Assembly: GCF_026213295.1 (NCBI RefSeq)
Contig: NC_079419.1
Span: 20,774,830-20,838,829, forward strand
DNA length: 64,000 nt
Origin: Gadus chalcogrammus
Taxonomy: Eukaryota; Chordata; Actinopteri; Gadiformes; Gadidae
Direction: 5' to 3'
Program-made: the position numbers and the translations under genes
Notes under the pieces: generated by a model
Told to the model about the DNA's origin: nothing
The model's input: the letters and a program-made list of their open reading frames with translations, nothing else
Databases searched by the model: none
Shown: in pieces, positions 27,048-39,041 of the stretch
How the letters are laid out: the number at the start of each line of letters is the position of its first letter
How positions within the stretch are numbered: position 1 is the first letter of the stretch

Positions 27048-27127
27048 CGTCCCTGGGTGGGCTTGAACCACCAACCTTTCGATTAACAGTCGAACGCGCT
27101 CACCAATTGCGCCAAAGCTACAGAGAC
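27048..27127 (-). pseudogene. tRNA-Asn copy with 6-nt insertion
   Basis: 80 nt with TAGCTT at the acceptor/D junction, plus a D-loop change (GGTGAGCGC instead of GGTTAGCGC). Anticodon GTT. T3 only. Confidence 0.85.
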
Positions 27128-27739
27128 CTTTGAGGAAAATCACATGTGTCTTGAAAAAAATGTAATACACCCAAAAAAAACCTGTGCGTTAAATCACCTC
27201 GACATTGATGTCTTCAAATGTTGATAGAAAGTAGCCGTATTTCATTCCCCACTGATAAATATCACATGATTTAAATGCTAGGGCCCCCTCCCTTTCAGTC
27301 CCACCTGAATCATCTCCTTTCAACCCTTAACCTTATCTCTGAGCGTATGAATTCTCCTGGGTTCTGGAAAAGGGGAAAAGGGGGGAGCCCCCCTTAAGAA
27401 CAAGCTTCCCTCTCCCTGTGGCCCCCTTAAATGTTAATTGGTAAAAAAAGATAGCAAAATAGGGCTTTAAAGAAAAAAACTATTTCCATGTTATGATCGT
27501 AAGACAAGGTGAAATGGATCATATCTAAACTCCTAAATACTTCCAATTCCTAGATAGCACTTTAGCCAGCTAGCTCTTCCAGACACTCCGTACTCAAGTC
27601 AACGGAAGTAAATGGTTGGACGGGAAATGACAGAGCTGTTCTATCAAATCTACTATTGAAAACACAGTTGATTTTTTTCACTTAACAAAGGTTAATGGTA
27701 TGGGCTGATGCTTGACCTGGTGTTCAGTAAATATCAGCT

Positions 27740-27819
27740 CGTCCCTGAGTAGGCTTGAACCACCAACCTTTCGATTAACAGTCGAACGCGCTAACCAATT
27801 GCGCCAAAGCTACAGAGAC
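27740..27819 (-). pseudogene. tRNA-Asn copy with 6-nt insertion
   Basis: 80 nt with TAGCTT at the acceptor/D junction and T-stem change CTACTC in place of CCACCC. It lies directly next to another insertion-type monomer, unlike the regular higher-order order. T3 only. Confidence 0.85.
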
Positions 27820-28429
27820 CTATGTGGGAAATCACATGTGTCTAGAAAAAAAAGTAATACACCCAAAAAAAAAATGCGTTAAATCACCTCGACATTGATG
27901 CCGTCAAATGTTGATAGAAACTAGCCGTATTTAATTCCCCACTGATAAATAACCCATGATTTAAATTCTAGGGCCCCCTTCCTTTCAGTCCCACCTGAAT
28001 CATCTCCTTTCAACCCTTAACCTTATCTTTGAGCGTATGAATTCTCCTGGGTTCTGGAATAGGGGAAAAGGGGGGAGCCCCCCTTAAGAACAAGCTTTCC
28101 TCTCCCTGTGGCCCCCTTAAATGTTAATTGGTAAAAAAAGATAGCAAAATAGGGCTTTAAAGAAAAAAACTATTTCCATGTTATAATCGTAAGACAAGGT
28201 GAAATGGATCATATCTAAACTCCTAAATACTTCCAATTCCTAGATAGCACTTTAGCCAGCTAGCTCTTCCAGACACTCCGTACTCAAGTCAACGGAAGTA
28301 AATGGTTGGACGGGAAATGACAGAGCTGTTCTATCAAATCTACTATTGGAAACACAGTTGATTTTTTTCACTTAACAAAGGTTAACGGTATGGGCCGATG
28401 CTTGACCTGGTGTTCAGTAAATATCAGCT

Positions 28430-28503
28430 CGTCCCTGGGTGGGCTTGAACCACCAACCTTTCAATTAACAGTCGAACAAGCTAACCAATTGTGCCACAGA
28501 GAC
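28430..28503 (-). pseudogene. tRNA-Asn(GTT) copy with several stem changes
   Basis: 74 nt with loop CTGTTAA kept, but the anticodon stem has a C-to-T change, the D-stem 3' strand is GCTT and G12 is A. T3 only. Probably silent. Confidence 0.7.
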
Positions 28504-29105
28504 CAACGTGTGAAACCACATGTGTCTTGAAAAAAAAGTAATACACCCAAAAAGAAAATGCGTTAAATCACCTCGACATTGATGCCGTCAAATGTTGATA
28601 GAAAGTAGCCGTATTTAATTCCCCACTGATAAATAACCCATGATTTAAATTCTAGGGCCCCCTTCCTTTCAGTCCCACCTGAATCATCTCCTTTCAACCC
28701 TTAACCTTATCTCTGAGCGTATGAATTCTCCTGGGTTCTGGAAAAGGGGAAAAGGGGGGAGCCCCCCTTAAGAACAAGCTTTCCTCTCCCTGTGGCCCCC
28801 TTAAATGTTAATTGGTAAAAAAAGATAGCAAAATATGGCTTTTAAGAAAAAAACTATTTCCATGTTATGATCGTAACACAAGGTGAAATGGATCATGTCT
28901 AAGCTCCTAAATACTTCCAATTCCTAGAAAGCACTTTAGCCAGATAGCTCTTCTTCCAGACACTCCGTACTCAAGTCAACGGAAGTAAATGGTTGGACGG
29001 GAAATGACAGAGCAGTTCTATCAAATCTACTCTTGGAAACACAGTTGATTTTTTTCACTTAACAAAGGTTAATGGTATGGGCTGATGCTTGACCTGGTGT
29101 TCAGT

Positions 29106-29110
29106 AAAAA
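29106..29110 (-). terminator. pol III T5 terminator
   Basis: T5 on the minus strand just past the consensus tRNA at 29117-29190. Confidence 0.75.
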
Positions 29111-29116
29111 TTAGCT

Positions 29117-29190
29117 CGTCCCTGGGTGGGCTTGAACCACCAACCTTTCGATTAACAGTCGAACGCGCTAACCAATTGCGCCACAGAGAC
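29117..29190 (-). tRNA. tRNA-Asn(GTT), consensus copy with terminator
   Basis: Identical to the consensus over 74 nt, with a T5 terminator. With 14775 and 29803 it is one of three copies that combine a consensus body and a close terminator. Confidence 0.95.
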
Positions 29191-29791
29191 CTATGAGGGA
29201 AATCACATGTGTCTTGAAAAAAATGTAATACACCCAAAAAAAACCTGTGCGTTAAATCACCTCGACATTGATGTCTTCAAATGTTGATAGAAAGTAGCCG
29301 TATTTCATTCCCCACTGATAAATATCACATGATTTAAATGCTAGGGCCCCCTCCCTTTCAGTCCCACCTGAATCATCTCCTTTCAACCCTTAACCTTATC
29401 TCTGAGCGTATGAATTCTCCTGGGTTCTGGAAAAGGGGAAAAGGGGGGAGCCCCCCTTAAGAACAAGCTTTCCTCTCCCTGTGGCCCCCTTAAATGTTAA
29501 TTGGTAAAAAAAGATAGCAAAATAGGGCTTTAAAGAAAAAAACTATTTCCATGTTATGATCGTAAGACAAGGTGAAATGGATCATATCTAAACTCCTAAA
29601 TACTTCCAATTCCTAGATAGCACTTTAGCCAGCTAGCTCTTCCAGACACTCCGTACTCAAGTCAACGGAAGTAAATGGTTGGACGGGAAATGACAGAGCT
29701 GTTCTATCAAATCTACTATTGGAAACACAGTTGATTTTTTTCACTTAACAAAGGTTAATGGTATGGGCTGATGCTTGACCTGGTGTTCAGT

Positions 29792-29796
29792 AAAAA
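29792..29796 (-). terminator. pol III T5 terminator
   Basis: T5 on the minus strand just past the consensus tRNA at 29803-29876. Confidence 0.75.
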
Positions 29797-29802
29797 TCAG
29801 CT

Positions 29803-29876
29803 CGTCCCTGGGTGGGCTTGAACCACCAACCTTTCGATTAACAGTCGAACGCGCTAACCAATTGCGCCACAGAGAC
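29803..29876 (-). tRNA. tRNA-Asn(GTT), consensus copy with terminator
   Basis: Identical to the consensus over 74 nt. A T5 run follows and the flanks match the neighbouring copy at 29117, so the pair looks recently duplicated. Confidence 0.95.
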
Positions 29877-30488
29877 CTATGATGGAAATCACATGTGTCT
29901 TGAAAAAAATGTAATACACCCAAAAAAAACCTGTGCGTTAAATCACCTCGACATTGATGTCTTCAAATGTTGATAGAAAGTAGCCGTATTTCATTCCCCA
30001 CTGATAAATATCACATGATTTAAATGCTAGGGCCCCCTCCCTTTCAGTCCCACCTGAATCATCTCCTTTCAACCCTTAACCTTATCTCTGAGCGTATGAA
30101 TTCTCCTGGGTTCTGGAAAAGGGGAAAAGGGGGGAGCCCCCCTTAAGAACAAGCTTCCCTCTCCCTGTGGCCCCCTTAAATGTTAATTGGTAAAAAAAGA
30201 CAGCAAAATAGGGCTTTAAAGAAAAAAACTATTTCCATGTTATGATCGTAAGACAAGGTGAAATGGATCATATCTAAACTCCTAAATACTTCCAATTCCT
30301 AGATAGCACTTTAGCCAGCTAGCTCTTCCAGACACTCCGTACTCAAGTCAACGGAAGTAAATGGTTGGACGGGAAATGACAGAGCTGTTCTATCAAATCT
30401 ACTATTGGAAACACAGTTGATTTTTTTCACTTAACAAAGGTTAATGGTATGGGCTGATGCTTGACCTGGTGTTCAGTAAATATCAGCT

Positions 30489-30568
30489 CGTCCCTGAGTA
30501 GGCTTGAACCACCAACCTTTCGATTAACAGTCGAACGCGCTAACCAATTGCTTCAAAGCTACAGAGAC
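30489..30568 (-). pseudogene. tRNA-Asn copy with 6-nt insertion
   Basis: 80 nt with TAGCTT inserted, and the A-box core GGCGCAAT altered to GAAGCAAT. First monomer of the second higher-order unit. T3 only. Confidence 0.85.
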
Positions 30569-31182
30569 CTATGTGGGAAATCACATGTGTCTTGAAAAAA
30601 AAGTAATACACCCAAAAAAAAAACTGTGTTAAATCACCTCGACATTGATGCCGTCAAATGTTGATAGAAAGTAGCCGTATTTAATTCCCCACTGATAAAT
30701 AACCCATGATTTAAATTCTAGGGCCCCCTTCCTTTCAGTCCCACCTGAATCATCTCCTTTCAACCCTTAACCTTATCTTTGAGCGTATGAATTCTCCTGG
30801 GTTCTGGAAAAGGGGAAAAGGGGGGAGCCCCCCTTAAGAACAAGCTTTCCTCTCCCTGTGGCCCCCTTAAATGTTAATTGGTAAAAAAAGATAGCAAAAT
30901 ATGGCTTTTAAGAAAAAAACGATTTCCATGTTATGATCGTAAGACAAGGTGAAATGGATCATATCTAAGCTCCTAAATACTTCCAATTCCTAGAAAGCAC
31001 TTTAGCCAGCTAGCTCTTCTTCCAGACACTCCGTACTCAAGTCAACGGAAGTAAATGGTTGGACGGGAAATGACAGAGCAGTTCTATCAAATCTACTCTT
31101 GGAAACACAGTTGATTTTTATCACTTAACAAAGGTTAATGGTATGGGCTGATGGTTGACCTGGTGTTCAGTAAATATCAGCT

Positions 31183-31256
31183 CGTCCCTGGGTGGGCTTG
31201 AACCACCAACCTTTAGAATATCAGTCGAACACACTAACCAATTGCGCCACAGAGAC
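31183..31256 (-). tRNA. tRNA-Asn-like with anticodon GAT (Ile)
   Basis: Loop CTGATAT as at 24987, but the 3' anticodon stem is TCTAA, leaving a C-T mismatch. D-stem 3' strand GTGT. T3 only. The next monomer is interrupted by the fold-back element. Confidence 0.72.
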
Positions 31257-31457
31257 CAATGTGCGAAACCACATGTGTCTTGAAAAAAAAGTAATACACC
31301 CAAAAAAAAAATGCGTTAAATCACCTCGACATTGATGCCGTCAAATGTTGATAGAAAGTAGCCGTATTTAATTCCCCACTGATAAATAACCCATGATTTA
31401 AATTCTAGGGCCCCCTTCCTTTCAGTCCCACCTGAATCATCTCCTTTCAACCCTTAA

Positions 31458-32355
31458 AGGGGTAGTTCGGAATTTTGGACATAGGGCCTGATTCCCAAGT
31501 GAGCATTGGTATTCTATATCACTGGAGACAGTTTTCAACCCATTTTATTCAGTCCTTCTAGTTGCGGAGTTCTCTCGTGCTAGGCTAGCGCAAGTGAACG
31601 GGAAAAGCTAGCCTGCTATTAAAAACAGTCTTACCCACTCCACAGTACACCCGAGGTCAATCAATAATAACACCAGACTATAGATTTAAATGTCTGTTTA
31701 TAGAATAATGTTAGAAATAAAACCAACCTTGCATTGCATTGCATTTTGAGGGAATTGCTGGGTCTCAGCAGCAGTGTTATATTCCTGGTAGTAGGCTACG
31801 GCAGCGGCGGACTGATACCTAGGTTACCGGCTCTAGTTTATTTACCTGCCGCTGTCAATGCTACAAACGCCGAGTACAGTGAACGAAGGAATTAGCGTAT
31901 TCAATTAAAAAGATATGGCCACGTTTGGAGGGCTTAGCGATGCATCCAAACGTGGCCATATCTTTTTAATTGAATACGCTAACCGGTAACCTAGGTATCA
32001 GTCCGCCGCTGCCGTAGCCTACTACCAGGAATATAACACTGCTGCTGAGACCCAGCAATTCCCTCAAAATGCAATGCAATGCAAGGTTGGTTTTATTTCT
32101 AACATTATTCTATAAACAGACATTTAAATCTATAGTCTGGTGTTATTATTGATTGACCTCGGGTGTACTGTGGAGTGGGTAAGACTGTTTTTAATAGCAG
32201 GCTAGCTTTTCCCGTTCACTTGCGCTAGCCTAGCACGAGAGAACTCCGCAACTAGAAGGACTGAATAAAATGGGTTGAAAACTGTCTCCAGTGATATAGA
32301 ATACCAATGCTCACTTGGGAATCGGGCCCTATGTCCAAAATTCCGAACTACCCCT
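31458..32355. mobile_element. fold-back DNA element, TTAA target duplication
   Basis: An 898-bp element with near-perfect inverted arms. It starts AGGGGTAGTTCGGAATTTTG and ends with the inverse. The arms cover about 31458-31830 and 31982-32355. A second inverted pair surrounds the centre (TCCAAACGTGGCCATATC and its inverse, loop near 31930-31944). The flanks are CCC-TTAA on the left and TTAA-CCTT on the right, against a single TTAA in uninterrupted monomers. TTAA targets fit piggyBac or Kolobok elements. No transposase is encoded. Confidence 0.9.
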
Positions 32356-32771
32356 TTAACCTTATCTCTGAGCGTATGAATTCTCCTGGGTTCTGGAAAA
32401 GGGGAAAAGGGGGGAGCCCCCCTTAAGAACAAGCTTTCCTCTCCCTGTGGCCCCCTTAAATGTTAATTGGTAAAAAAAGATAGCAAAATATGGCTTTTAA
32501 GAAAAAAACTATTTCCATGTTATGATCGTAACACAAGGTGAAATGGATCATGTCTAAGCTCCTAAATACTTCCAATTCCTAGAAAGCACTTTAGCCAGAT
32601 AGCTCTTCTTCCAGACACTCCGTACTCAAGTCAACGGAAGTAAATGGTTGGACGGGAAATGACAGAGCATTTCTATCAAATCTACTATTGGAAACACAGT
32701 TGATCTTTTTCACTTAACAAAGGTTAATGGTATGGGCTGATGCTTGACCTGGTGTTCAGTAAATGTCAGCT

Positions 32772-32845
32772 CGTCCCTGGGTGGGCTTGAACCACCAACC
32801 TTTCGATTAACAGTCCAACGCGCTAACCAATTGCGCCACAGATAC
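32772..32845 (-). tRNA. tRNA-Asn(GTT), GTATCTG acceptor subtype
   Basis: Same combination as at 25674: acceptor GTATCTG, anticodon stem TTGGA. T3 only. Confidence 0.75.
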
Positions 32846-33459
32846 AGATGTGTGACATCACATGTGTCTTGAAAAAAAAGTAATACACCCAAAAAAAACC
32901 TGTGCGTCAAATCACCTCGCCATTGATGCCTTCAAATGTTGATAGAAAGTAGCCGTATTTCATTCCCCACTGATAAATAACATATGTTTAAATCCTAGGG
33001 CCCCCTCCCTTTCAGTCCCACCTGAATCATCTCCTTTCAACCCTTAACCTTATCTCTGAGCGTATGAATTCTCCTGGGTTCTGGAAAAGGGGAAAAGGGG
33101 GGAGCCCCCCTTAAGAACAAGCTTTCCTCTCCCTGTGGCCCCCTTAATTGTTAATTGGTAAAAAAAGATAGCAAAATATGGCTTATAAGAAAAATACTAT
33201 TTCCATGTTATGATCGTAAGACAAGGTGAAATGGATCATATCTAAGCTCCTAAATACTTCCAATTCCTAGAAAGCACTTTGGCCAGCTAGCTCTTCTTCC
33301 AGACACTCCGTACTCAAGTCAACGGAAGTAAATGGTTGGATGGGAAATGACAGAGCAGTTCTATCATATCTACTCTTGGAAACACAGTTGATTATTTTCA
33401 CTTAACAAAGGTTAATGGTATGGGCTGATGCTTGACCTGGTGTTCAGTAAATATCAGCT

Positions 33460-33533
33460 CGTCCCTGGGTGGGCTTGAACCACCAACCTTCCGATTAACA
33501 GCCGAACGCGCTAACCAATTGCGCCACAGAGAC
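33460..33533 (-). tRNA. tRNA-Asn(GTT), A31G subtype
   Basis: A31G as at 26362, plus a second change at the far end of the anticodon stem (TCGGA) that gives a T-G wobble. T3 only. Confidence 0.8.
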
Positions 33534-34145
33534 CAATGAGGGAAATCACATGTGTCTTGAAAAAATCTAATACACCCAAAAAAAACCTGTGCGTTAAATC
33601 ACCTCGACATTGATGTCTTCAAATGTTGATAGAAAGTAGCCGTATTTCATTCCCCACTGATAAATAACACTTGATTTAAATGCTAGGGCCCCCTCCCTTT
33701 CAGTCCCACCTGAATCATCTCCTTTCAACCCTTAACCTTATCTCTGAGCGTATGAATTCTCCTGGGTTCTGGAAAAGGGGAAAAGGGGGGAGCCCCCCTT
33801 AAGAACAAGCTTTCCTCTCCCTGTGGCCCCCTTAAATGTTAATTGGTAAAAAAAAGATAGCAAAATAGGGCTTTAAAGAAAAAAAATATTTCCATGTTAT
33901 GATCGTAAGACAAGGTGAAATGGATCATATCTAAACTCCTAAATACTTCCAATTCCTAGATAGCACTTTAGCCAGCTAGCCCTTCCAGACACTCTGTACT
34001 CAAGTCAACGGAAGTAAATGGTTGGACGGGAAATGACAGAGCTGTTCTATCAAATCTACTATTGGAAACAAAGTTAATTTTTTTCACTTAACAAAGGTTA
34101 ATGGTATGGGCTGATGCTTGACCTGGTGTTCAGTAAATATCAGCT

Positions 34146-34225
34146 CGTCCCTGGGTAGGCTTGAACCACCAACCTTCCGATTAACAGTCGAACTCGCTAA
34201 CCAATTGCGCCAAAGCTACAGAGAC
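34146..34225 (-). pseudogene. tRNA-Asn copy with 6-nt insertion
   Basis: 80 nt with TAGCTT inserted, D-stem/base-26 region changed (GCGAG) and T-stem CTACCC. First monomer of the third higher-order unit. T3 only. Confidence 0.85.
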
Positions 34226-34838
34226 CTTTGTGGGAAATCACATGTGTCTTGAAAAAAAAGTAATACACCCAAAAAAAAACTGTGTTAAATCACCTCGACA
34301 TTGATGCCGTCAAATGTTGATAGAAAGTAGCCGTATTTAATTCCCCACTGATAAATAACCCATGATTTAAATTCTAGGGCCCCCTTCCTTTCAGTCCCAC
34401 CTGAATCATCTCCTTTCAACCCTTAACCTTATCTTTGAGCGTATGAATTCTCCTGGGTTCTGGAAAAGGGGAAAAGGGGGGAGCCCCCCTTAAGAACAAG
34501 CTTTCCTCTCCCTGTGGCCCCCTTAAATGTTAATTGGTAAAAAAAGATAGCAAAATATGGCTTTTAAGAAAAAAACGATTTCCATGTTATGATCGTAAGA
34601 CAAGGTGAAATGGATCATATCTAAGCTCCTAAATACTTCCAATTCCTAGAAAGCACTTTAGCCAGCTAGCTCTTCTTCCAGACACTCCGTACTCAAGTCA
34701 ACGGAAGTAAATGGTTGGACGGGAAATGACAGAGCAGTTCTATCAAATCTACTCTTGGAAACACAGTTGATTTTTTTCACTTAACAAAGGTTAATGGTAT
34801 GGGCTGATGCTTGACCTGGTGTTCAGTAAATATCAGCT

Positions 34839-34912
34839 CGTCCCTGGGTGGGCTTGAACCACCAACCTTTCAAATATCAGTCGAACACACTAACCAATTG
34901 CGCCACAGAGAC
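34839..34912 (-). tRNA. tRNA-Asn-like with anticodon GAT (Ile)
   Basis: Loop CTGATAT on TTCGA/TTGAA (G-U pair kept). D-stem 3' strand GTGT. T3 only. Confidence 0.78.
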
Positions 34913-35525
34913 CAATGTACGAAACCACATGTGTCTTGAAAAAAAAGTAATACACCCAAAAAGAAAATGCGTTAAATCACCTCGACATTGATGCCGTCAA
35001 ATGTTGATAGAAAGTAGCCGTATTTAATTCCCCACTGATAAATAACCCATGATTTAAATTCTAGGGCCCCCTTCCTTTCAGTCCCACCTGAATCATCTCC
35101 TTTCAACCCTTAACCTTATCTCTGAGCGTATGAATTCTCCTGGGTTCTGGAAAAGGGGAAAAGGGGGGAGCCCCCCTTAAGAACAAGCTTTCCTCTCCCT
35201 GTGGCCCCCTTAAATGTTAATTGGTAAAAAAAGATAGCAAAATATGGCTTTTAAGAAAAAAACTATTTCCATGTTATGATCGTAACACAAGGTGAAATGG
35301 ATCATGTCTAAGCTCCTAAATACTTCCAATTCCTAGAAAGCACTTTAGCCAGATAGCTCTTCTTCCAGACACTCCGTACTCAAGTCAACGGAAGTAAATG
35401 GTTGGACGGGAAATGACAGAGCATTTCTATCAAATCTACTATTGGAAACACAGTTGATCTTTTTCACTTCACAAAGGTTAATGGTATGGGCTGATGCTTG
35501 ACCTGGTGTTCAGTAAATGTCAGCT

Positions 35526-35599
35526 CGTCCCTGGGTGGGCTTGAACCACCAACCTTTCGATTAACAGTCCAACGCGCTAACCAATTGCGCCACAGATAC
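35526..35599 (-). tRNA. tRNA-Asn(GTT), GTATCTG acceptor subtype
   Basis: Same as 32772, exactly 2754 bp away. T3 only. Confidence 0.75.
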
Positions 35600-36213
35600 A
35601 GATGTGTGACATCACATGTGTCTTGAAAAAAAAGTAATACACCCAAAAAAAACCTGTGCGTCAAATCACCTCGCCATTGATGCCTTCAAATGTTGATAGA
35701 AAGTAGCCGTATTTCATTCCCCACTGATAAATAACATATGTTTAAATTCTAGGGCCCCCTCCCTTTCAGTCCCACCTGAATCATCTCCTTTCAACCCTTA
35801 ACCTTATCTCTGAGCGTATGAATTCTCCTGGGTTCTGGAAAAGGGGAAAAGGGGGGAGCCCCCCTTAAGAACAAGCTTTCCTCTCCCTGTGGCCCCCTTA
35901 ATTGTTAATTGGTAAAAAAAGATAGCAAAATATGGCTTATAAGAAAAATACTATTTCCATGTTATGATCGTAAGACAAGGTGAAATGGATCATATCTAAG
36001 CTCCTAAATACTTCCAATTCCTAGAAAGCACTTTGGCCAGCTAGCTCTTCTTCCAGACACTCCGTACTCAAGTCAACGGAAGTAAATGGTTGGATGGGAA
36101 ATGACAGAGCAGTTCTATCATATCTACTCTTGGAAACACAGTTGATTATTTTCACTTAACAAAGGTTAATGGTATGGGCTGATGCTTGACCTGGTGTTCA
36201 GTAAATATTAGCT

Positions 36214-36287
36214 CGTCCCTGGGTGGGCTTGAACCACCAACCTTTCGATTAACAGCCGAACGCGCTAACCAATTGCGCCACAGAGAC
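36214..36287 (-). tRNA. tRNA-Asn(GTT), A31G subtype
   Basis: Same as 26362, and 2754 bp from the copy at 33460. T3 only. Confidence 0.83.
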
Positions 36288-36899
36288 CAATGAGGGAAAT
36301 CACATGTGTCTTGAAAAAATCTAATACACCCAAAAAAAACCTGTGCGTTAAATCACCTCGACATTGATGTCTTCAAATGTTGATAGAAAGTAGCCGTATT
36401 TCATTCCCCACTGATAAATAACACTTGATTTAAATGCTAGGGCCCCCTCCCTTTCAGTCCCACCTGAATCATCTCCTTTCAACCCTTAACCTTATCTCTG
36501 AGCGTATGAATTCTCCTGGGTTCTGGAAAAGGGGAAAAGGGGGGAGCCCCCCTTAAGAACAAGCTTTCCTCTCCCTGTGGCCCCCTTAAATGTTAATTGG
36601 TAAAAAAAAGATAGCAAAATAGGGCTTTAAAGAAAAAAAATATTTCCATGTTATGATCGTAAGACAAGGTGAAATGGATCATATCTAAACTCCTAAATAC
36701 TTCCAATTCCTAGATAGCACTTTAGCCAGCTAGCCCTTCCAGACACTCCGTACTCAAGTCAACGGAAGTAAATGGTTGGACGGGAAATGACAGAGCTGTT
36801 CTATCAAATCTACTATTGGAAACAAAGTTAATTTTTTTCACTTAACAAAGGTTAATGGTATGGGCTGATGCTTGACCTGGTGTTCAGTAAATATCAGCT

Positions 36900-36979
36900 C
36901 GTCCCTGGGTAGGCTTGAACCACCAACCTTCCGATTAACAGTCGAACTCGCTAACCAATTGCGCCAAAGCTACAGAGAC
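36900..36979 (-). pseudogene. tRNA-Asn copy with 6-nt insertion
   Basis: Same 80-nt form as 34146, 2754 bp away, including the GCGAG change. T3 only. Confidence 0.85.
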
Positions 36980-37592
36980 CTATGTGGGAAATCACATGTG
37001 TCTTGAAAAAAAAGTAATACACCCAAAAAAAAAACTGTGTTAAATCACCTCGACATTGATGCCGTCAAATGTTGATAGAAAGTAGCCGTATTTAATTCCC
37101 CACTGATAAATAACCCATGATTTAAATTCTAGGGCCCCCTTCCTTTCAGTCCCACCTGAATCATCCCCTTTCAACCCTTAACCTTATCTTTGAGCGTATG
37201 AATTCTCCTGGGTTCTGGAAAAGGGGAAAAGGGGGGAGCCCCCCTTAAGAACAAGCTTTCCTCTCCCTGTGGCCCCCTTAAATGTTAATTGGTAAAAAAA
37301 GATAGCAAAATATGGCTTTTAAGAAAAAAACGATTTCCATGTTATGATCGTAAGACAAGGTGAAATGGATCATATCTAAGCTCCTAAATACTTCCAATTC
37401 CTAGAAAGCACTTTAGCCAGCTAGCTCTTCTTCCAGACACTCCGTACTCAAGTCAACGGAAGTAAATGGTTGGACGGGAAATGACAGAGCAGTTCTATGA
37501 AATCTACTCTTGGAAACACAGTTGATTTTTTTCACTTAACAAAGGTTAATGGTATGGGCTGATGCTTGACCTGGTGTTCAGTAAATATCAGC

Positions 37593-37593
<1 letters not shown>

Positions 37594-37626
<33 letters not shown>

Positions 37627-37667
37627 AAATATCAGTCGAACACACTTACCAATTGCGCCACAGAGAC
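37594..37667 (-). tRNA. tRNA-Asn-like with anticodon GAT (Ile)
   Basis: Loop CTGATAT on TTCGA/TTGAA, with one acceptor change (CGGGGAC) and a D-loop change (GGTAAG). T3 only. 2755 bp from 34839. Confidence 0.75.
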
Positions 37668-38279
37668 CAATGTGCGAAACCACATGTGTCTTGAAAAAAA
37701 AGTAATACACCCAAAAAAAAAATGCGTTAAATCACCTCGACATTGATGCCGTCAAATGTTGATAGAAAGTAGCCGTATTTAATTCCCCACTGATAAATAA
37801 CCCATGATTTAAATTCTAGGGCCCCCTTCCTTTCAGTCCCACCTGAATCATCTCCTTTCAACCCTTAACCTTATCTCTGAGCGTATGAATTCTCCTGGGT
37901 TCTGGAAAAGGGGAAAAGGGGGGAGCCCCCCTTAAGAACAAGCTTTCCTCTCCCTGTGGCCCCCTTAAATGTTAATTGGTAAAAAAAGATAGCAAAATAT
38001 GGCTTTTAAGAAAAAAACTATTCCCATGTTATGATCGTAACACAAGGTGAAATGGATCATGTCTAAGCTCCTAAATACTTCCAATTCCTAGAAAGCACTT
38101 TAGCCAGATAGCTCTTCTTCCAGACACTCGTACTCAAGTCAACGGAAGTAAATGGTTGGACGGGAAATGACAGAGCATTTCTATCAAATCTACTATTGGA
38201 AACACAGTTGATCTTTTTCACTTAACAAAGGTTAATGGTATGGGCTGATGCTTGACCTGGTGTTCAGTAAATGTCAGCT

Positions 38280-38353
38280 CGTCCCTGGGTGGGCTTGAAC
38301 CACCAACCTTTCGATTAACAGTCCAACGCGCTAACCAATTGCGCCACAGATAC
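38280..38353 (-). tRNA. tRNA-Asn(GTT), GTATCTG acceptor subtype
   Basis: Same as 35526, 2754 bp away. The next monomer is a GAU type, so two monomers of the higher-order unit are missing here. T3 only. Confidence 0.75.
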
Positions 38354-38967
38354 AGATGTGTGACATCACATGTGTCTTGAAAAAAAAGTAATACACCCAA
38401 AAAAAACCTGTGCGTCAAATCACCTCGCCATTGATGCCTTCAAATGTTGATAGAAAGTAGCCGTATTTCATTCCCCACTGATAAATAACATATGTTTAAA
38501 TTCTAGGGCCCCCTCCCTTTCAGTCCCACCTGAATCATCTCCTTTCAACCCTTAACCTTATCTCTGAGCGTATGAATTCTCCTGGGTTCTGGAAAAGGGG
38601 AAAAGGGGGGAGCCCCCCTTAAGAACAAGCTTTCCTCTCCCTGTGGCCCCCTTAAATGTTAATTGGTAAAAAAAGATAGCAAAATATGGCTTTTAAGAAA
38701 AAAACGATTTCCATGTTATGATCGTAAGACAAGGTGAAATGGATCATATCTAAGCTCCTAAATACTTCCAATTCCTAGAAAGCACTTTAGCCAGCTAGCT
38801 CTTCTTCCAGACACTCCGTACTCAAGTCAACGGAAGTAAATGGTTGGACGGGAAATGACAGAGCAGTTCTATCAAATCTACTCTTGGAAACACAGTTGAT
38901 TTTTTTCACTTAACAAAGGTTAATGGTATGGGCTGATGCTTGACCTGGTGTTCAGTAAATATCAGCT

Positions 38968-39041
38968 CGTCCCTGGGTGGGCTTGAACCACCAACCTTTC
39001 AAATATCAGTCGAACACACTAACCAATTGCGCCACAGAGAC
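38968..39041 (-). tRNA. tRNA-Asn-like with anticodon GAT (Ile)
   Basis: Loop CTGATAT on TTCGA/TTGAA, otherwise as 34839. It follows a GTATCTG-type monomer directly, out of the usual order. T3 only. Confidence 0.78.

Noticed and set aside
32202..32432. 76-codon frame spanning the fold-back element junction
   Set aside because: It crosses from element arm into array monomer and has no family resemblance.
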